Below are positions 53,422 to 61,910 of a DNA stretch of 64,000 nucleotides, piece after piece. Location: contig NZ_VDRC01000002.1 in assembly GCF_007667425.1 (NCBI RefSeq), forward strand, positions 62,001 through 126,000, in the 5' to 3' direction. Made by a program: the position numbers and the translations under genes. The stretch is from Microbacterium sp. 1.5R (GTDB taxonomy: Bacteria; Actinomycetota; Actinomycetes; Actinomycetales; Microbacteriaceae). Position 1 is the stretch's first letter. Each line of letters begins with the position of its first letter. The notes under the pieces were generated by a model, which was given only the letters and a program-made list of their open reading frames with translations, was not told the DNA's origin and did not search any database.

Positions 53422-55017
53422 CTACTCCGCGGCGGAGGCCGGCGGAGCGGGCGGCGGAGGCGTGGTGGGCTTCGGCTCGCGCGTCGCGGCGGGCGCGGAT
53501 GCCGCGGCCACCCCCTCGCCGATGCCGCGGCCGACCGCCTGGCCCTGGATGATCGACGCGAGGTCAAGCCCGGTGGCGGAGCTGACGCTGTCGAACACCG
53601 ACTTCAACGCCTTGGCGCTGTCGGCGCCGACGAGGTCGGACGCACCGTCGCCGGAGCCGCCGATGATCGAGACGCTGCCGATCGTCGAGTAGCCCTTGGC
53701 GAACTCGGCCATGATCGACGGCAGGGTCTCGAGCACGCGCTGCGACAGGAACGCGTCCTGGTTCGAGGCGATGGCCTTCGCCTCGGCCTCGACCGCGGCG
53801 GCCCGCGCCTCACCCTCGGCGCGGATCGCGTCGGCCTCGGCGTTCGCTCGCAGACGGCGTGCCTCGGACTCGGCCTCGGCCTGGGCGCGCAGCGCGTCGG
53901 CCTCACCGGTCGCGCGGGCGATGGCGGCCGCGGCCTCACCGTTGGCCTTCGCCTGGTCGGCCTGCGCCTGCTGCTCGGCGATGCGGGTGCGGGCCTCAGC
54001 CTGCTTCACCTGCTCGATCGCCGCGGCCTCGGCCGAGCGCTCACGCGTGTACAGCTCGGCCTGGGCACGGGTCTCGGCCTCGTACCGCTGCGCGTCGGCG
54101 ACGCGCTTGACGTCGGCGTCGAGCTGGGCCTGCCGGTTCTCGGCCTGCTGCTGCAGAACGGCCTGCTGGGCCTGCTCGCGGGCGAGGTTCTCGGCCTGCT
54201 CCGCCTCGGCGCGCGCACGGCCGATGCCGGCGTTGGCGTTCGCGGTGTTCGTGTCGAGAGCGGTCTGCTCGACCAGGTTGGCTTCCTGGTTGGCGATGTT
54301 CTTCTGGTTGATCGCACGATCGGCGTTCGTCTGCGAGATTTCCGCCGACTGACGCTTGGCCTGGATCTCGGGCGCACCCAGCGACTGGATGTAGCCGACC
54401 TTGTCGGTGATGCCCTTGATCTGGAACGAGTCGAGGATCAGACCCTGCTCGGCGAGCTCCTGCGACACGTCGGCCGCGATCTGGTCGGAGAACTTCTTGC
54501 GCTCGCGCATGAGCTCGACGACCGAGAGCGTCGCGACGATACCGCGGAGGGCGCCCTCGAGCTGTTCGGTGGTGAACTGCTCGATGGCCTTGTCCTGCGA
54601 GGCGAAACGCTCGGCGGCGCGGCGCACGAGGATGGGATCGGAGCCGATCTTGACGATCGCGACGCCGTCGACGTTGAGCGTCACGCTGTCGAGCGACTGT
54701 GCTTCAGCGTTCAGCGACACCTGACGCGAGCGCAGCGAGATGATCTCGTGGCGCTGCGTGATCGGGTTGACGAGCGACTTGCCGTTCACGATGACCGTGA
54801 CGGGCGACTCGGACATCTCGTCGCGGGTCGTGCCGTCGGTGCCGATCACGGCGCGGGCGACCTTCTGCTTGCGCCCCGAGATGACGAGCGCCTCGTCGGC
54901 TCGGGCGACCTTGATCCAGCTGCGTGCGAACAGCAGCAGGATGAGCAGGACGACGATGACGGCGACGACTGCGATGCCGACGATGACGAGGATGCCGACG
55001 ATTCCGGCGATCTCCAT
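53422..55017 (-). CDS. Flotillin/SPFH-domain protein
   Basis: A 531-aa flotillin-like membrane scaffold. One hydrophobic N-terminal segment (residues 5-30) is followed by the SPFH/band-7 domain (about 35-210, including SLRSRQVSLNAEAQSLDSVT). A long Ala/Glu/Gln coiled coil with repeated EA/AE units (about 240-440) has the flotillin repeats such as AEADAIRAEGEARAAAVEAE. The C-terminus is Gly/Pro-rich. It would oligomerise in membrane microdomains. Its start ATG at 55017 is followed upstream by repeat-rich noncoding DNA. No NfeD partner is adjacent, although these often travel together. Confidence 0.92.
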   Translation of the reverse strand: MEIAGIVGILVIVGIAVVAVIVVLLILLLFARSWIKVARADEALVISGRKQKVARAVIGTDGTTRDEMSESPVTVIVNGKSLVNPITQRHEIISLRSRQVSLNAEAQSLDSVTLNVDGVAIVKIGSDPILVRRAAERFASQDKAIEQFTTEQLEGALRGIVATLSVVELMRERKKFSDQIAADVSQELAEQGLILDSFQIKGITDKVGYIQSLGAPEIQAKRQSAEISQTNADRAINQKNIANQEANLVEQTALDTNTANANAGIGRARAEAEQAENLAREQAQQAVLQQQAENRQAQLDADVKRVADAQRYEAETRAQAELYTRERSAEAAAIEQVKQAEARTRIAEQQAQADQAKANGEAAAAIARATGEADALRAQAEAESEARRLRANAEADAIRAEGEARAAAVEAEAKAIASNQDAFLSQRVLETLPSIMAEFAKGYSTIGSVSIIGGSGDGASDLVGADSAKALKSVFDSVSSATGLDLASIIQGQAVGRGIGEGVAAASAPAATREPKPTTPPPPAPPASAAE

Positions 55018-55138
55018 GGATGACCTCCCTGGTCCCCCCGAGGGGGTGGTCCGTGGTCGCGGCGCGATGTGCCGGGACTCGGTTCCACCCTGCCAGAGAA
55101 CGGCTCGTGTCCGCGCGGGCAGAATTCCCCTGCGCCGG

Positions 55139-55333
55139 CCGGTTCGGGCGGCGAAGTCCGCGACGGGCGGAAGTTCGTGGCGTAGGAGTCCTCCCGGCGG
55201 GGAGAACTCCGCCCGACGGGGTGATCAACGCTGCGGGGTCGCGGGCGCCGGTTTGGGCGGCGAAGTCCGCGACGGGCGGAAGTTCGTGGCGCGGGAGTCC
55301 TCCCGACGGGGAGAACTCCGCCCGACGGGGTGA
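55139..55333. repeat. Direct repeat of an 86-bp hairpin-forming element
   Basis: Two copies of an 86-bp unit, 55139-55224 and 55248-55333, differ at only 4 positions, separated by a 23-bp spacer. Within each unit GGGCGGAAGTTC and GAACTCCGCCC can pair (one bulged A) around a smaller AGTCCTCCC/GGGGAG stem, so each copy may fold as a cruciform or RNA hairpin. The longest open frames through them differ between strands and lack ribosome sites, so I regard the region as noncoding. Next to it, 55325-55391 carries tandem GGGTGAGGGTGCC-like iterations. It resembles a REP/BIME-type intergenic element. Confidence 0.8.
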
Positions 55334-55427
55334 CGGGTGAGGGTGCCGGGTGAGGGTGCCGGGTGACGGGTGGGGGTGAGAGTGAGGGTGGGATGCAGGG
55401 CCAGGGGGAGCGCCGGGATGCCGCGCG

Positions 55428-55856
55428 TCAGCGCCCGCGGAGTTTGTCCGCCAGGTCGCGCAGGGTGCGCAGCTCGGCATCCTCGAGCACCGACATGCGC
55501 GCGGCGATCGAGCGCCCGTGCACGGTGGCGACGCTGCGGAACGCTCTGGCCCCGGCATCCGTCGCCCTGATGAGTGCACCGCGACCGTCGTCGGGGTCGG
55601 GGCACTTCTCGACGAGCCCGCGGGTGACCATGCGGTCGACCAGGCGAGAGACGCTGGGCTGACTGATGAGCATGTTGGCGGTGACATCGCGCAGTCGTGC
55701 CGACATCTCGGGGGAGCGGGTGACCGTGAGCAGGACGTCGTACTCGGCCTGTCCGAGATCGGAGTGGTCGAAGTCGGTGTTCATCTCGGTGAACAGCTCG
55801 TGCTGCGCGCGGAACAGGCTCTCCCAGGCCTCGAGGGCGAGCTTGCGATCGGTCAT
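55428..55856 (-). CDS. MarR-family regulator
   Basis: A 142-aa winged-helix regulator of the MarR/SlyA family. The recognition region is RDVTANMLISQPSVSRLVDR with the wing in GLVEKCPDPDDGRGALIRAT, and helical dimerisation arms lie at both ends. The ATG at 55856 follows TACTCT (minus strand, 55870-55865) by 7-8 nt, so the message has almost no leader; the open frame to 55940 crosses a terminator and is not used. It is a single gene. Targets may include itself. A terminator-like hairpin 24 bp upstream is described separately. Confidence 0.87.
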   Translation of the reverse strand: MTDRKLALEAWESLFRAQHELFTEMNTDFDHSDLGQAEYDVLLTVTRSPEMSARLRDVTANMLISQPSVSRLVDRMVTRGLVEKCPDPDDGRGALIRATDAGARAFRSVATVHGRSIAARMSVLEDAELRTLRDLADKLRGR

Positions 55857-55877
55857 GGAGAAAAGAGTACGGCACAG

Positions 55878-55980
55878 TAAAGGGCCGGTCGGAGAGGCTC
55901 CCGACCGGCCCTTGTCCCTTGCACCAAGAGTGTCCTGCAATCACATGCGGTGTATGCCACAGCAAACATTCACCGTGTGA
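55878..55980 (-). ncRNA. Candidate small RNA ending in an orphan terminator
   Basis: A 13-bp perfect stem (55880-55892/55901-55913) followed by T residues on the minus strand looks like an intrinsic terminator, yet it lies in a divergent gap where neither flanking gene reads into it from outside. On the minus strand TTGCAT (56011-56006), a 15-bp spacer and TATACA (55990-55985) offer a promoter; a transcript from about 55978 would contain a stem pairing 55971-55975 with 55948-55952 and another pairing 55936-55940 with 55919-55923 before the terminator. Size would be about 100 nt. I recognise no Rfam family. It may instead be a leader or attenuator of the MarR gene. Confidence 0.42.
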
Positions 55981-55987
55981 TCACTGT

Positions 55988-56013
55988 ATAACGGCGAGAT
56001 AACGAATGCAACG
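55988..56013. promoter_or_regulatory. Phased direct repeats (response-regulator-like)
   Basis: ATAACG at 55988 and again at 55999 (11-bp step), with GCAACG at 56008, form direct repeats in a locally AT-richer region. Their form resembles sites of OmpR-type regulators such as MtrA. They overlap the candidate small-RNA promoter and lie about 110 bp before the DUF4333 gene. Confidence 0.35.
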
Positions 56014-56123
56014 GTTTGGTCACAGAAATTCGAGATTCTGCAGCGGAGGTGGCCGCGGCTGCCGACCCTGCAGCGCTGACGCGTCCGCGGGTGCCCGAAC
56101 TCGCCGGACCCTAAGCTGGCGGC

Positions 56124-56453
56124 ATGCGTACCGAACGTGCTGTCTCCCTGCTCGTCGCGGTGCTCGTCGCCGGCGTGCTATCCGGCTGCACCGTGAGCGC
56201 CACTGCAAATCTCACCGTTCCCGCTTCCGATGTCGCCGCCTCCGCTGCCGATGCGCTCGAGGATGAGATCGGCATCCGCCCCGAGATGGACTGCGGCGAC
56301 GGGCAGGTCGACCTCGTCGACGGCACCGTCGTCGACTGCGTTCTGACCGATCCGAACACGAGCTCCACCTTCGACGCCCCGGTCACCATCGACGGCGTGG
56401 ACGGGACCAGGTACACGGTCTCGGTCGAAGTGGCCGACGCGCCGCGCGAGTGA
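56124..56453 (+). CDS. DUF4333 lipoprotein
   Basis: A 109-aa exported lipoprotein. The signal sequence ends in LSGC (Cys22), and the mature domain matches DUF4333: paired cysteines in EMDCGDGQVDLVDGTVVDCV and the final beta-rich TIDGVDGTRYTVSVEVAD. DUF4333 proteins are actinobacterial cell-surface proteins of unknown function. The ATG at 56124 is 6 nt after TAAGCT (56112-56117), so it is probably leaderless. Convergent with the esterase gene, 45 bp apart. Confidence 0.88.
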   Translation: MRTERAVSLLVAVLVAGVLSGCTVSATANLTVPASDVAASAADALEDEIGIRPEMDCGDGQVDLVDGTVVDCVLTDPNTSSTFDAPVTIDGVDGTRYTVSVEVADAPRE

Positions 56454-56498
56454 CCGGCGGCACGCGGCCTCCCTGCGCCCAGAGCCGAGGTCGCTGCC

Positions 56499-57473
56499 TC
56501 AGCGCGCCACGTCGCCCTCGGCGAGGAATCGGGCCTGCCTGAGCCACTGCTCGCCGAGGCCGCCCTCGTGCTCGTTGAACGGGTAGTCGACGATCTCCGC
56601 GGTGCCGTCCCAGCTGTTCCGAGCGGCGTACACCGTCGAGGGCGGGCAGACCGGGTCGAGCAGAGCGACGGAGAAGAGCGCCGGCGCGGTCGCGCGCTTC
56701 GCGAAGTTCACGCCGTCGAAGTACGAGAGGGTCGTGAAGACCTGCTCGACGTGGTCGCGGTGCACGGAGAGGTAGCGCACGATCTCCTGGTACGGGTCAC
56801 GACCGGTCATGCCCACGGCGCGCTCGAAGTGGCAGAGGAACGGCACGTCGGGCATCACCGCGACGAGGCCCTCGGCGAGCCCCCCGACGGCGATCGCGAT
56901 GCCGCCGCCCTGGCTCGTGCCCGTCACGGCCACGCGGGCCGGGTCGAGTCCGTCGATGCCGCGCACGGCGTCGACCGCGAGGACGCCGTCGGTGAAGACG
57001 CGGCGATAGTAGTACTCGGCCGGGTCGAGGATGCCCCTGGTCATGTAACCGGCCGCCGACGGGCCCGTGCCGTGCGGGTCGGGGGTGCTGCCGCCGGTTC
57101 CCCAGCCCGACCCCTGGCCGCGCGTGTCCATGAACAGGTGCGCGTAGCCGGAGGCGGCCCACGCGATGTGCTCGTGGGGGAGGCCCCGCCCGCCGTTGTA
57201 GCCGTTGTACTCGACGACGACCGGGAGGGGTTCCTGCGCTCCGGCGGGGTGGGTCAGCCAGGCCGAGATCGGATCCCCGTCATAGCCCGAGAATGTGACG
57301 TCGAAGACCTCGACCGTGCGCAGCGGCGACTCGACGCGGGTCAGGCGTGCAGGGGTCGCCTTCGCGCGGGACGCCGCGAGCGTCGTGCGCCAGAACTCGT
57401 CGAAGTCGGACGGTTCGGCGACGTCGGGGCGGTAGACGCGCAGCTGTTCGGGGTCGAGATCGAAGCGGGGCAT
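56499..57473 (-). CDS. Acetyl xylan esterase-type carbohydrate esterase (CE7)
   Basis: A 324-aa alpha/beta hydrolase of the AXE1/cephalosporin-C deacetylase family (CE7), cytoplasmic because no signal peptide is present. The family N-terminus (RPDVAEPSDFDEFWRTTLAA) is followed by DTRGQGSGW, nucleophile Ser in VTGTSQGGG, the acid in DPVCPPSTVYAA and the catalytic His in NEHEGG. It would remove acetyl groups from imported xylo-oligosaccharides or other acetylated compounds. It lies 57 bp downstream of, and codirectional with, a LacI gene, suggesting one carbohydrate-responsive unit with the ABC transporter beyond. Confidence 0.9.
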   Translation of the reverse strand: MPRFDLDPEQLRVYRPDVAEPSDFDEFWRTTLAASRAKATPARLTRVESPLRTVEVFDVTFSGYDGDPISAWLTHPAGAQEPLPVVVEYNGYNGGRGLPHEHIAWAASGYAHLFMDTRGQGSGWGTGGSTPDPHGTGPSAAGYMTRGILDPAEYYYRRVFTDGVLAVDAVRGIDGLDPARVAVTGTSQGGGIAIAVGGLAEGLVAVMPDVPFLCHFERAVGMTGRDPYQEIVRYLSVHRDHVEQVFTTLSYFDGVNFAKRATAPALFSVALLDPVCPPSTVYAARNSWDGTAEIVDYPFNEHEGGLGEQWLRQARFLAEGDVAR

Positions 57474-57530
57474 GACAGCATCCTGGCAGAATCGCGCACC
57501 CGTCCCGGATCGCGACCTGCGGCATCCTCG

Positions 57531-58547
57531 TCAGGAGCGGGGCGGCCCGGAGGAATCGCGGACGATCAGCTCATGCGACGTGGTGACGGTGCGGGGCTCA
57601 TCGCTCTCGGGGCGCAGGATGAGCGAGACGGCGTGCTGCCCCATCTCGAACATCGGGATGCGGGCGGTGGTGAGTGCGGGCGCGACATCGGCGGCGACCG
57701 CGATGTCGTCGAAGCCGGCGACCGAGAGATCGTCGGGCACGCGGATGCCGTGCTGGCGGAGTTCGCTGAGGATGCCGATGGCCATGGCGTCGTTCAGTCC
57801 GATGATCGCCGTGAGGTCGCGATCGAGCAGCTCACGCGCCCCGGCCATGCCGCCCTCGCGGGTGAACGCGTGGAAGACGATCGCCAGTTCCGCGCCGGTG
57901 TCGGAGAGCCCCTCGCGCAGACCGGCGATCCGGTCGGTCACGGTGTTGAGCTCCCGCGGTCCCGCGACGACGCCGATACGGCGGTGGCCGAGCTCGGCGA
58001 GGTGGCGTCCGATCGACACCCCGGCACCGTGGTTGTCTGGCAGCACCGCGTCGATGGGGAGGTGGTGGCGGCCGATCGCGGCTGCGCGCCCGCCCGCCTG
58101 GGCGAAGTCGGTGAGGGTCGCCGTCATCCTCTCCTCGTGTCCGGGGTCGGCGTACCCGGAACCGGCGATGATGATCGAGCCGACGCGCTGGCGCCTGAGT
58201 GACTGCACCTGAGCGAGCTCGCTCTCGGGGGTGCGGTCGGCCTGCGCGATCTGCACCGAGCGGTTCTCGAGCGTCGCGCTGCGGATGACGCCGCTCGCGA
58301 TCTCGGAGAAGTACGGGTCGCCGATCTCGTGCACGAGCAGGCCGATGGTCGGCACGAGGCCGCCGGCGAGTCCGCGCGCGTGGAGGTCGGGTTCGTAGCC
58401 GAGCTCCTTCGCGATGCGGCGCACGTGCTCGGCGACCGCCTGCGAGATGCCCGAGCCCCCGGTCATCGCGCGGGACGCGCTGGCGAGCGACACCCCTGCG
58501 GCCTGGGCGACGTCGATCAGGCGTGGTGTGCCGGTGCTGCGCTTCAT
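57531..58547 (-). CDS. LacI-family regulator of esterase/transporter locus
   Basis: A 338-aa LacI/GalR regulator. The helix-turn-helix is RLIDVAQAAGVSLASASRAM (residues 9-28), the hinge region ARGLAGGLVPTIGLLV follows, and the sugar-binding domain includes PDNHGAGVSIGRHLAELGH and VAGFDDIAVAADV. The ATG at 58547 is supported by TCCCTGGGGGAGG just upstream. It precedes the esterase gene and is divergent from the ABC transporter operon, whose promoter carries two adjacent LacI palindromes, so it should repress that operon and perhaps itself. Ligand unknown, presumably a sugar. Confidence 0.9.
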   Translation of the reverse strand: MKRSTGTPRLIDVAQAAGVSLASASRAMTGGSGISQAVAEHVRRIAKELGYEPDLHARGLAGGLVPTIGLLVHEIGDPYFSEIASGVIRSATLENRSVQIAQADRTPESELAQVQSLRRQRVGSIIIAGSGYADPGHEERMTATLTDFAQAGGRAAAIGRHHLPIDAVLPDNHGAGVSIGRHLAELGHRRIGVVAGPRELNTVTDRIAGLREGLSDTGAELAIVFHAFTREGGMAGARELLDRDLTAIIGLNDAMAIGILSELRQHGIRVPDDLSVAGFDDIAVAADVAPALTTARIPMFEMGQHAVSLILRPESDEPRTVTTSHELIVRDSSGPPRS

Positions 58548-58593
58548 GGATACCTCCCCCAGGGAGCTAATCCGACGCGGCAGGCGTTGAGGG

Positions 58594-58650
58594 TTGCTCT
58601 CGACGTTTGTATCCCAGTATATTGACGGAAGCGCTTACGAAAGCGCTTTC
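58594..58650 (+). promoter_or_regulatory. Transporter promoter with tandem LacI operators
   Basis: TTGCTC (58594-58599), an 18-bp spacer and TATATT (58618-58623) form a promoter. Directly after it are two abutting 12-bp palindromes: GGAAGCGCTTAC (58627-58638) and GAAAGCGCTTTC (58639-58650), the second perfect, both with the central GCGC of LacI-family sites. They would cover the transcription start, giving tight repression. Confidence 0.75.
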
Positions 58651-58677
58651 GCTTACGATGACGTAGGAGACACGCGC

Positions 58678-59913
58678 ATGACTGCACGCCGCAAGAGCCG
58701 CCGGATCGCCGGCGCGATCGGCACGGCCACGATCGCCGCACTGCTTGTTTCGGCCTGTTCCGGAGCCGGGGACCAGACGGGCGGTGAGGGCGGTGAGGAT
58801 CCGATCGTCATCGGCATCTCCCTTCCCCTCACCGGCGACTTCTCGGAGCCGGGCAAGGGGGTGCAGCGCGGCTACGAAGCCTGGCGCGACATCGTCAACG
58901 AGAACGGCGGACTCCTCGGCCGCCCGGTCGAGCTGAAGATCCTCGACGACCAGTCCAACGCCGACCGCGTCGTCTCCGACTACGAGTCGCTCATCGCGCA
59001 GGACGGCGTCGACCTCGTCTTCGGTCCGTTCTCCACCCGCCTCGTCGTCCCCTCCGCGCGCGTCGCCCAGGAGTACGGCATGCTCTTCGTCGAGCCGGCC
59101 GGTGCCGCCGAGGAAGTCTTCGAGCAGGGCTTCGACAACCTCTTCTATGCGGCGCCCGCGATCGCGAACGACCACTACAACAACCTCGCCGACTACCTTC
59201 TCGCGCTGCCGGAGGACCAGCGGCCCGAGACGGCCGCGGTCGCCGCGATGGACGACCCCTTCGCACAGGGAACCGCCTACGGACTCCGCGACAAGCTCGA
59301 GGACGCCGGCGTCGAGATCCTCGTGAACGAGGTGTACCCGCCGAACACGACGGACTTCTCGACCATCGCCGCGAAGATCGCGCAGTCGGATGCCGACATC
59401 GTCATCGGCGGCACGCAGTACCAGGACGCCGTCAACCTCATCATCGCGCTCCAGCAGCTGAACTATCAGCCCGAGCTCGCGGCCTTCTCGACCGCCCCCA
59501 CCAACCCCGAGTTCGCCGCGGCGATCGGCGGGGCGACCGAGGGCATCCTCGCGCCGACCGGATACTCGCCGAAGTCGCAGTTCCCCAGCAACGTCGAATT
59601 CGTCGAGAAGTACACCGAGATGCACGGCAACCCGCCGTCGGAGGACGAGGCGAACGCCTACACGACCGGCCAGGTCGTCGCCGCAGCCGTCGAAGCCGTC
59701 GGCTGCGCCGAGCAGGGCGACTGCCAGCAGGAGCTGATCGACTGGCTCCGCGGCAACGAGGTCGAGACCGTGGTCGGACCGCTCAGCTGGGACGAGACGG
59801 GCAAGCCCACCGGTGCGCACCTGATCCAGCAGTGGGTCGGCGGCGAGATCCTCATCGTCCTCCCGGAGGACGTCAAGGAGACCGAGTTCGTCTTCCCGAA
59901 GCCGACGTGGTGA
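58678..59913 (+). CDS. ABC transporter substrate-binding lipoprotein (HAAT type)
   Basis: A 411-aa receptor of the branched-chain-amino-acid (Leu/Ile/Val, HAAT) binding-protein family, periplasmic-binding type 1. A twin-Arg-like basic N-terminus and hydrophobic stretch end in the lipobox VSAC (Cys26), then a Gly/Glu/Asp linker. The mature start IVIGISLPLTGDFSEPGKGV and later VVDDQS-like ILDDQSNADR are typical. The start ATG at 58678 has TAGGAGA upstream. It is the first gene of a complete five-gene transporter. HAAT systems also carry urea, amides, aromatic acids or other solutes, and the LacI regulation hints at a sugar-linked solute. Confidence 0.87.
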   Translation: MTARRKSRRIAGAIGTATIAALLVSACSGAGDQTGGEGGEDPIVIGISLPLTGDFSEPGKGVQRGYEAWRDIVNENGGLLGRPVELKILDDQSNADRVVSDYESLIAQDGVDLVFGPFSTRLVVPSARVAQEYGMLFVEPAGAAEEVFEQGFDNLFYAAPAIANDHYNNLADYLLALPEDQRPETAAVAAMDDPFAQGTAYGLRDKLEDAGVEILVNEVYPPNTTDFSTIAAKIAQSDADIVIGGTQYQDAVNLIIALQQLNYQPELAAFSTAPTNPEFAAAIGGATEGILAPTGYSPKSQFPSNVEFVEKYTEMHGNPPSEDEANAYTTGQVVAAAVEAVGCAEQGDCQQELIDWLRGNEVETVVGPLSWDETGKPTGAHLIQQWVGGEILIVLPEDVKETEFVFPKPTW

Positions 59914-59923
59914 TCCGTAGATC

Positions 59924-60808
59924 GTGAGCGGATCCCTCCTCCTTCAAAGCCTCATCCTCGGCGTGCTGCTGGGCGGGCTCTACGCCCTCCTGGCCGCCGG
60001 GCTCACCCTCTACTTCGGCATCATGCGGGTGGTGATGATCGCGCACTCCGCGTTCCTCATCCTCGCCGCCTACCTCGCGTGGTGGTTCAACCGGGAGACC
60101 GGCGTCGACCCCCTCGTGTCGCTCGTGGTCACCGTGCCGCTGTTCTTCCTCACCGGCGTCGTGATGCAGCGGCTGCTGGTGTCGAGGCTCAAGCCGTTGA
60201 CCCTCACGATGATGTCGGTGCTGCTCACCTTCGCGGTGGCGCTCATCATCGAAGGCGCCCTCGGGTTCTTCTTCACCGGTACGCAGCGGCGCATCCCGCT
60301 GCCGTACGCCAGTGCGAGCCTCGAGGTCTTCGGCGCCCAGGTGCCGGTGGTCAAGCTGATCGCGTTCGGGCTCGCTGCCGTCGCGCTCGCCGGACTGTTC
60401 GTGCTGCTGAAGTACACGAAGTTCGGACAGGCGCTGCGGGCGACGATCCAGCATCCTGAGGCCGCGCGTCTGGTCGGCATCAACACCGACCGCGTCGCCG
60501 GGTACGGATTCGGGCTCGGTCTCGCGACGGCAGCGATCGGCGGCACGGCGCTGTCGCTCGATGCCACGATCTACCCGTCGCTGCACTGGCACTGGATCGG
60601 TCCGCTCATGGCGATCATCGTCGTCGGCGGTCTCGGCAGCATCCCCGGTGCGGCGATCGCGGCGCTGGTGCTCGGCATCGCGCAGAGCCTGCTGCAGTTG
60701 CCGCTCGGGCCGACCTGGGCGCAGACCGTGTTCTACGTCGCGCTGTTCGCCACGCTCATGTTCCGCCCGCAGGGATTCTTCGGAGGTCGTCTTGCCCAGC
60801 GTTTCTAG
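59924..60808 (+). CDS. HAAT-type ABC permease (LivH-like)
   Basis: A 294-aa permease of the LivH family with about eight membrane segments (start SLLLQSLILGVLLGGLYALL; GGLGSIPGAAIAALVLGIAQ near the end). GTG at 59924, 10 bp after the binding-protein stop. The family EAA-like cytoplasmic loop is LKYTKFGQALRATIQHPEAA. It pairs with the next permease. Its 3' end overlaps the next start by 17 bp. Confidence 0.9.
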   Translation: MSGSLLLQSLILGVLLGGLYALLAAGLTLYFGIMRVVMIAHSAFLILAAYLAWWFNRETGVDPLVSLVVTVPLFFLTGVVMQRLLVSRLKPLTLTMMSVLLTFAVALIIEGALGFFFTGTQRRIPLPYASASLEVFGAQVPVVKLIAFGLAAVALAGLFVLLKYTKFGQALRATIQHPEAARLVGINTDRVAGYGFGLGLATAAIGGTALSLDATIYPSLHWHWIGPLMAIIVVGGLGSIPGAAIAALVLGIAQSLLQLPLGPTWAQTVFYVALFATLMFRPQGFFGGRLAQRF

Positions 60809-61910
60809 CCGCGAACCGATCGCGACCGAGACGGTCGTCATCGCTCCACCAGCGCCCGTCCGCCGCCCGTCGGCGAAGTGGGTGCGCATCGTGCTCCTCG
60901 TCGTCGGCGCAGCGCTCGTGCTGTCGTTCCCGACGATCGCCCCCAACCCGTACATCCTGTCGGCGGGTGTCGTCATCCTGAACTACGCCGTGCTGTCGAC
61001 GGGGTGGAACTTCATGGGCGGCTTCACCGGGTACATCTCGCTCGGGCATGCGGCGTACTTCGGCCTAGGCGCCTACGGCACCGGCCTGCTCATCAAGTAC
61101 CTGGCGCTGCCGGGCTTCGTGGCGTGGATCCTCGCGACCGTGCTCGTGGCCGTCGTCGCCATCCCGATCGGCATCGCCGCCCTCCGGGTGCGCGGGGCGT
61201 CGTTCGTGATCGTCTCGATCGCCTTCGTCCTCATCATGCTGCTCGTCTTCCAGAGCTGGCGCGATGTCACCGGCGGTTCCGAAGGGCTCAACGTGCCCCG
61301 CCCGTTCCCCGGCATGCTGCGACCCGAGCACCACCGCGTGTTCTTCTACCTCTTCGTCGCCGTGCTCGCCTTCGCACTGCTCACCTGGTGGCTCATCGAC
61401 CGGTCGAAGTTCGGCACGGCGCTGAAGTCGATCCGCGAAGACGAGGACAAGGCGCAGTCGCTCGGCGTCCCGACGACCCGGTACAAGCTCATCGCGTACA
61501 TCCTGTCGGCGTTCTTCGTGGCGCTCGGTGGCGGTCTGTACGCGCTCTGGTTCGGCGACCTCGACCCGATCTTCCAGTTCTCGATCCTCATCGGCTCGTA
61601 CATGGTGCTCATGGCGCTGCTCGGCGGCGTGCGGAACCTGTTCGGACCACTGCTCGGCGCGGTCGTCGTCGGCGTGGCGCTGGAGTACTTCAAGCTCGAG
61701 TTCGGCGACACGCAGTTCCACCTCATCGCCACCGGCATCCTGCTCGGCATCGTCGTGCTCTTCATGCCCGACGGGGTGATCCCCGCGGTCGGCGCGCTGT
61801 TCCGCAGGAAGTCAGACGAGGCCTCGATCCGCGAGGTCACCGCGGCGCAGCTGCTCGAGCAGAACGAGAAGCGGACAGCGGATGCCGCGAGCAAGGAGAC
61901 GTCAGCATGA
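60792..61910 (+). CDS. HAAT-type ABC permease (LivM-like)
   Basis: A 372-aa LivM-family permease with an N-terminal cytoplasmic extension of about 30 residues, about ten membrane segments and the cytoplasmic loop IDRSKFGTALKSIREDEDKA. It ends with a charged tail (EQNEKRTADAASKETSA). I choose the TTG at 60792 because GGAGG lies exactly 5 nt upstream (60782-60786) and no ATG or GTG is available before the first helix. This start lies inside the LivH-like gene, giving a 17-bp overlap and probable coupling. The stop overlaps the ATPase start by 4 bp. Confidence 0.87.
   Translation: MPSVSSREPIATETVVIAPPAPVRRPSAKWVRIVLLVVGAALVLSFPTIAPNPYILSAGVVILNYAVLSTGWNFMGGFTGYISLGHAAYFGLGAYGTGLLIKYLALPGFVAWILATVLVAVVAIPIGIAALRVRGASFVIVSIAFVLIMLLVFQSWRDVTGGSEGLNVPRPFPGMLRPEHHRVFFYLFVAVLAFALLTWWLIDRSKFGTALKSIREDEDKAQSLGVPTTRYKLIAYILSAFFVALGGGLYALWFGDLDPIFQFSILIGSYMVLMALLGGVRNLFGPLLGAVVVGVALEYFKLEFGDTQFHLIATGILLGIVVLFMPDGVIPAVGALFRRKSDEASIREVTAAQLLEQNEKRTADAASKETSA

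Noticed and set aside
55020..55340. Frame with an internal peptide repeat over the 86-bp duplication
   Set aside because: The apparent protein repeat merely reflects the DNA duplication; frames on both strands stay open because of GC content, and no start signal is present.
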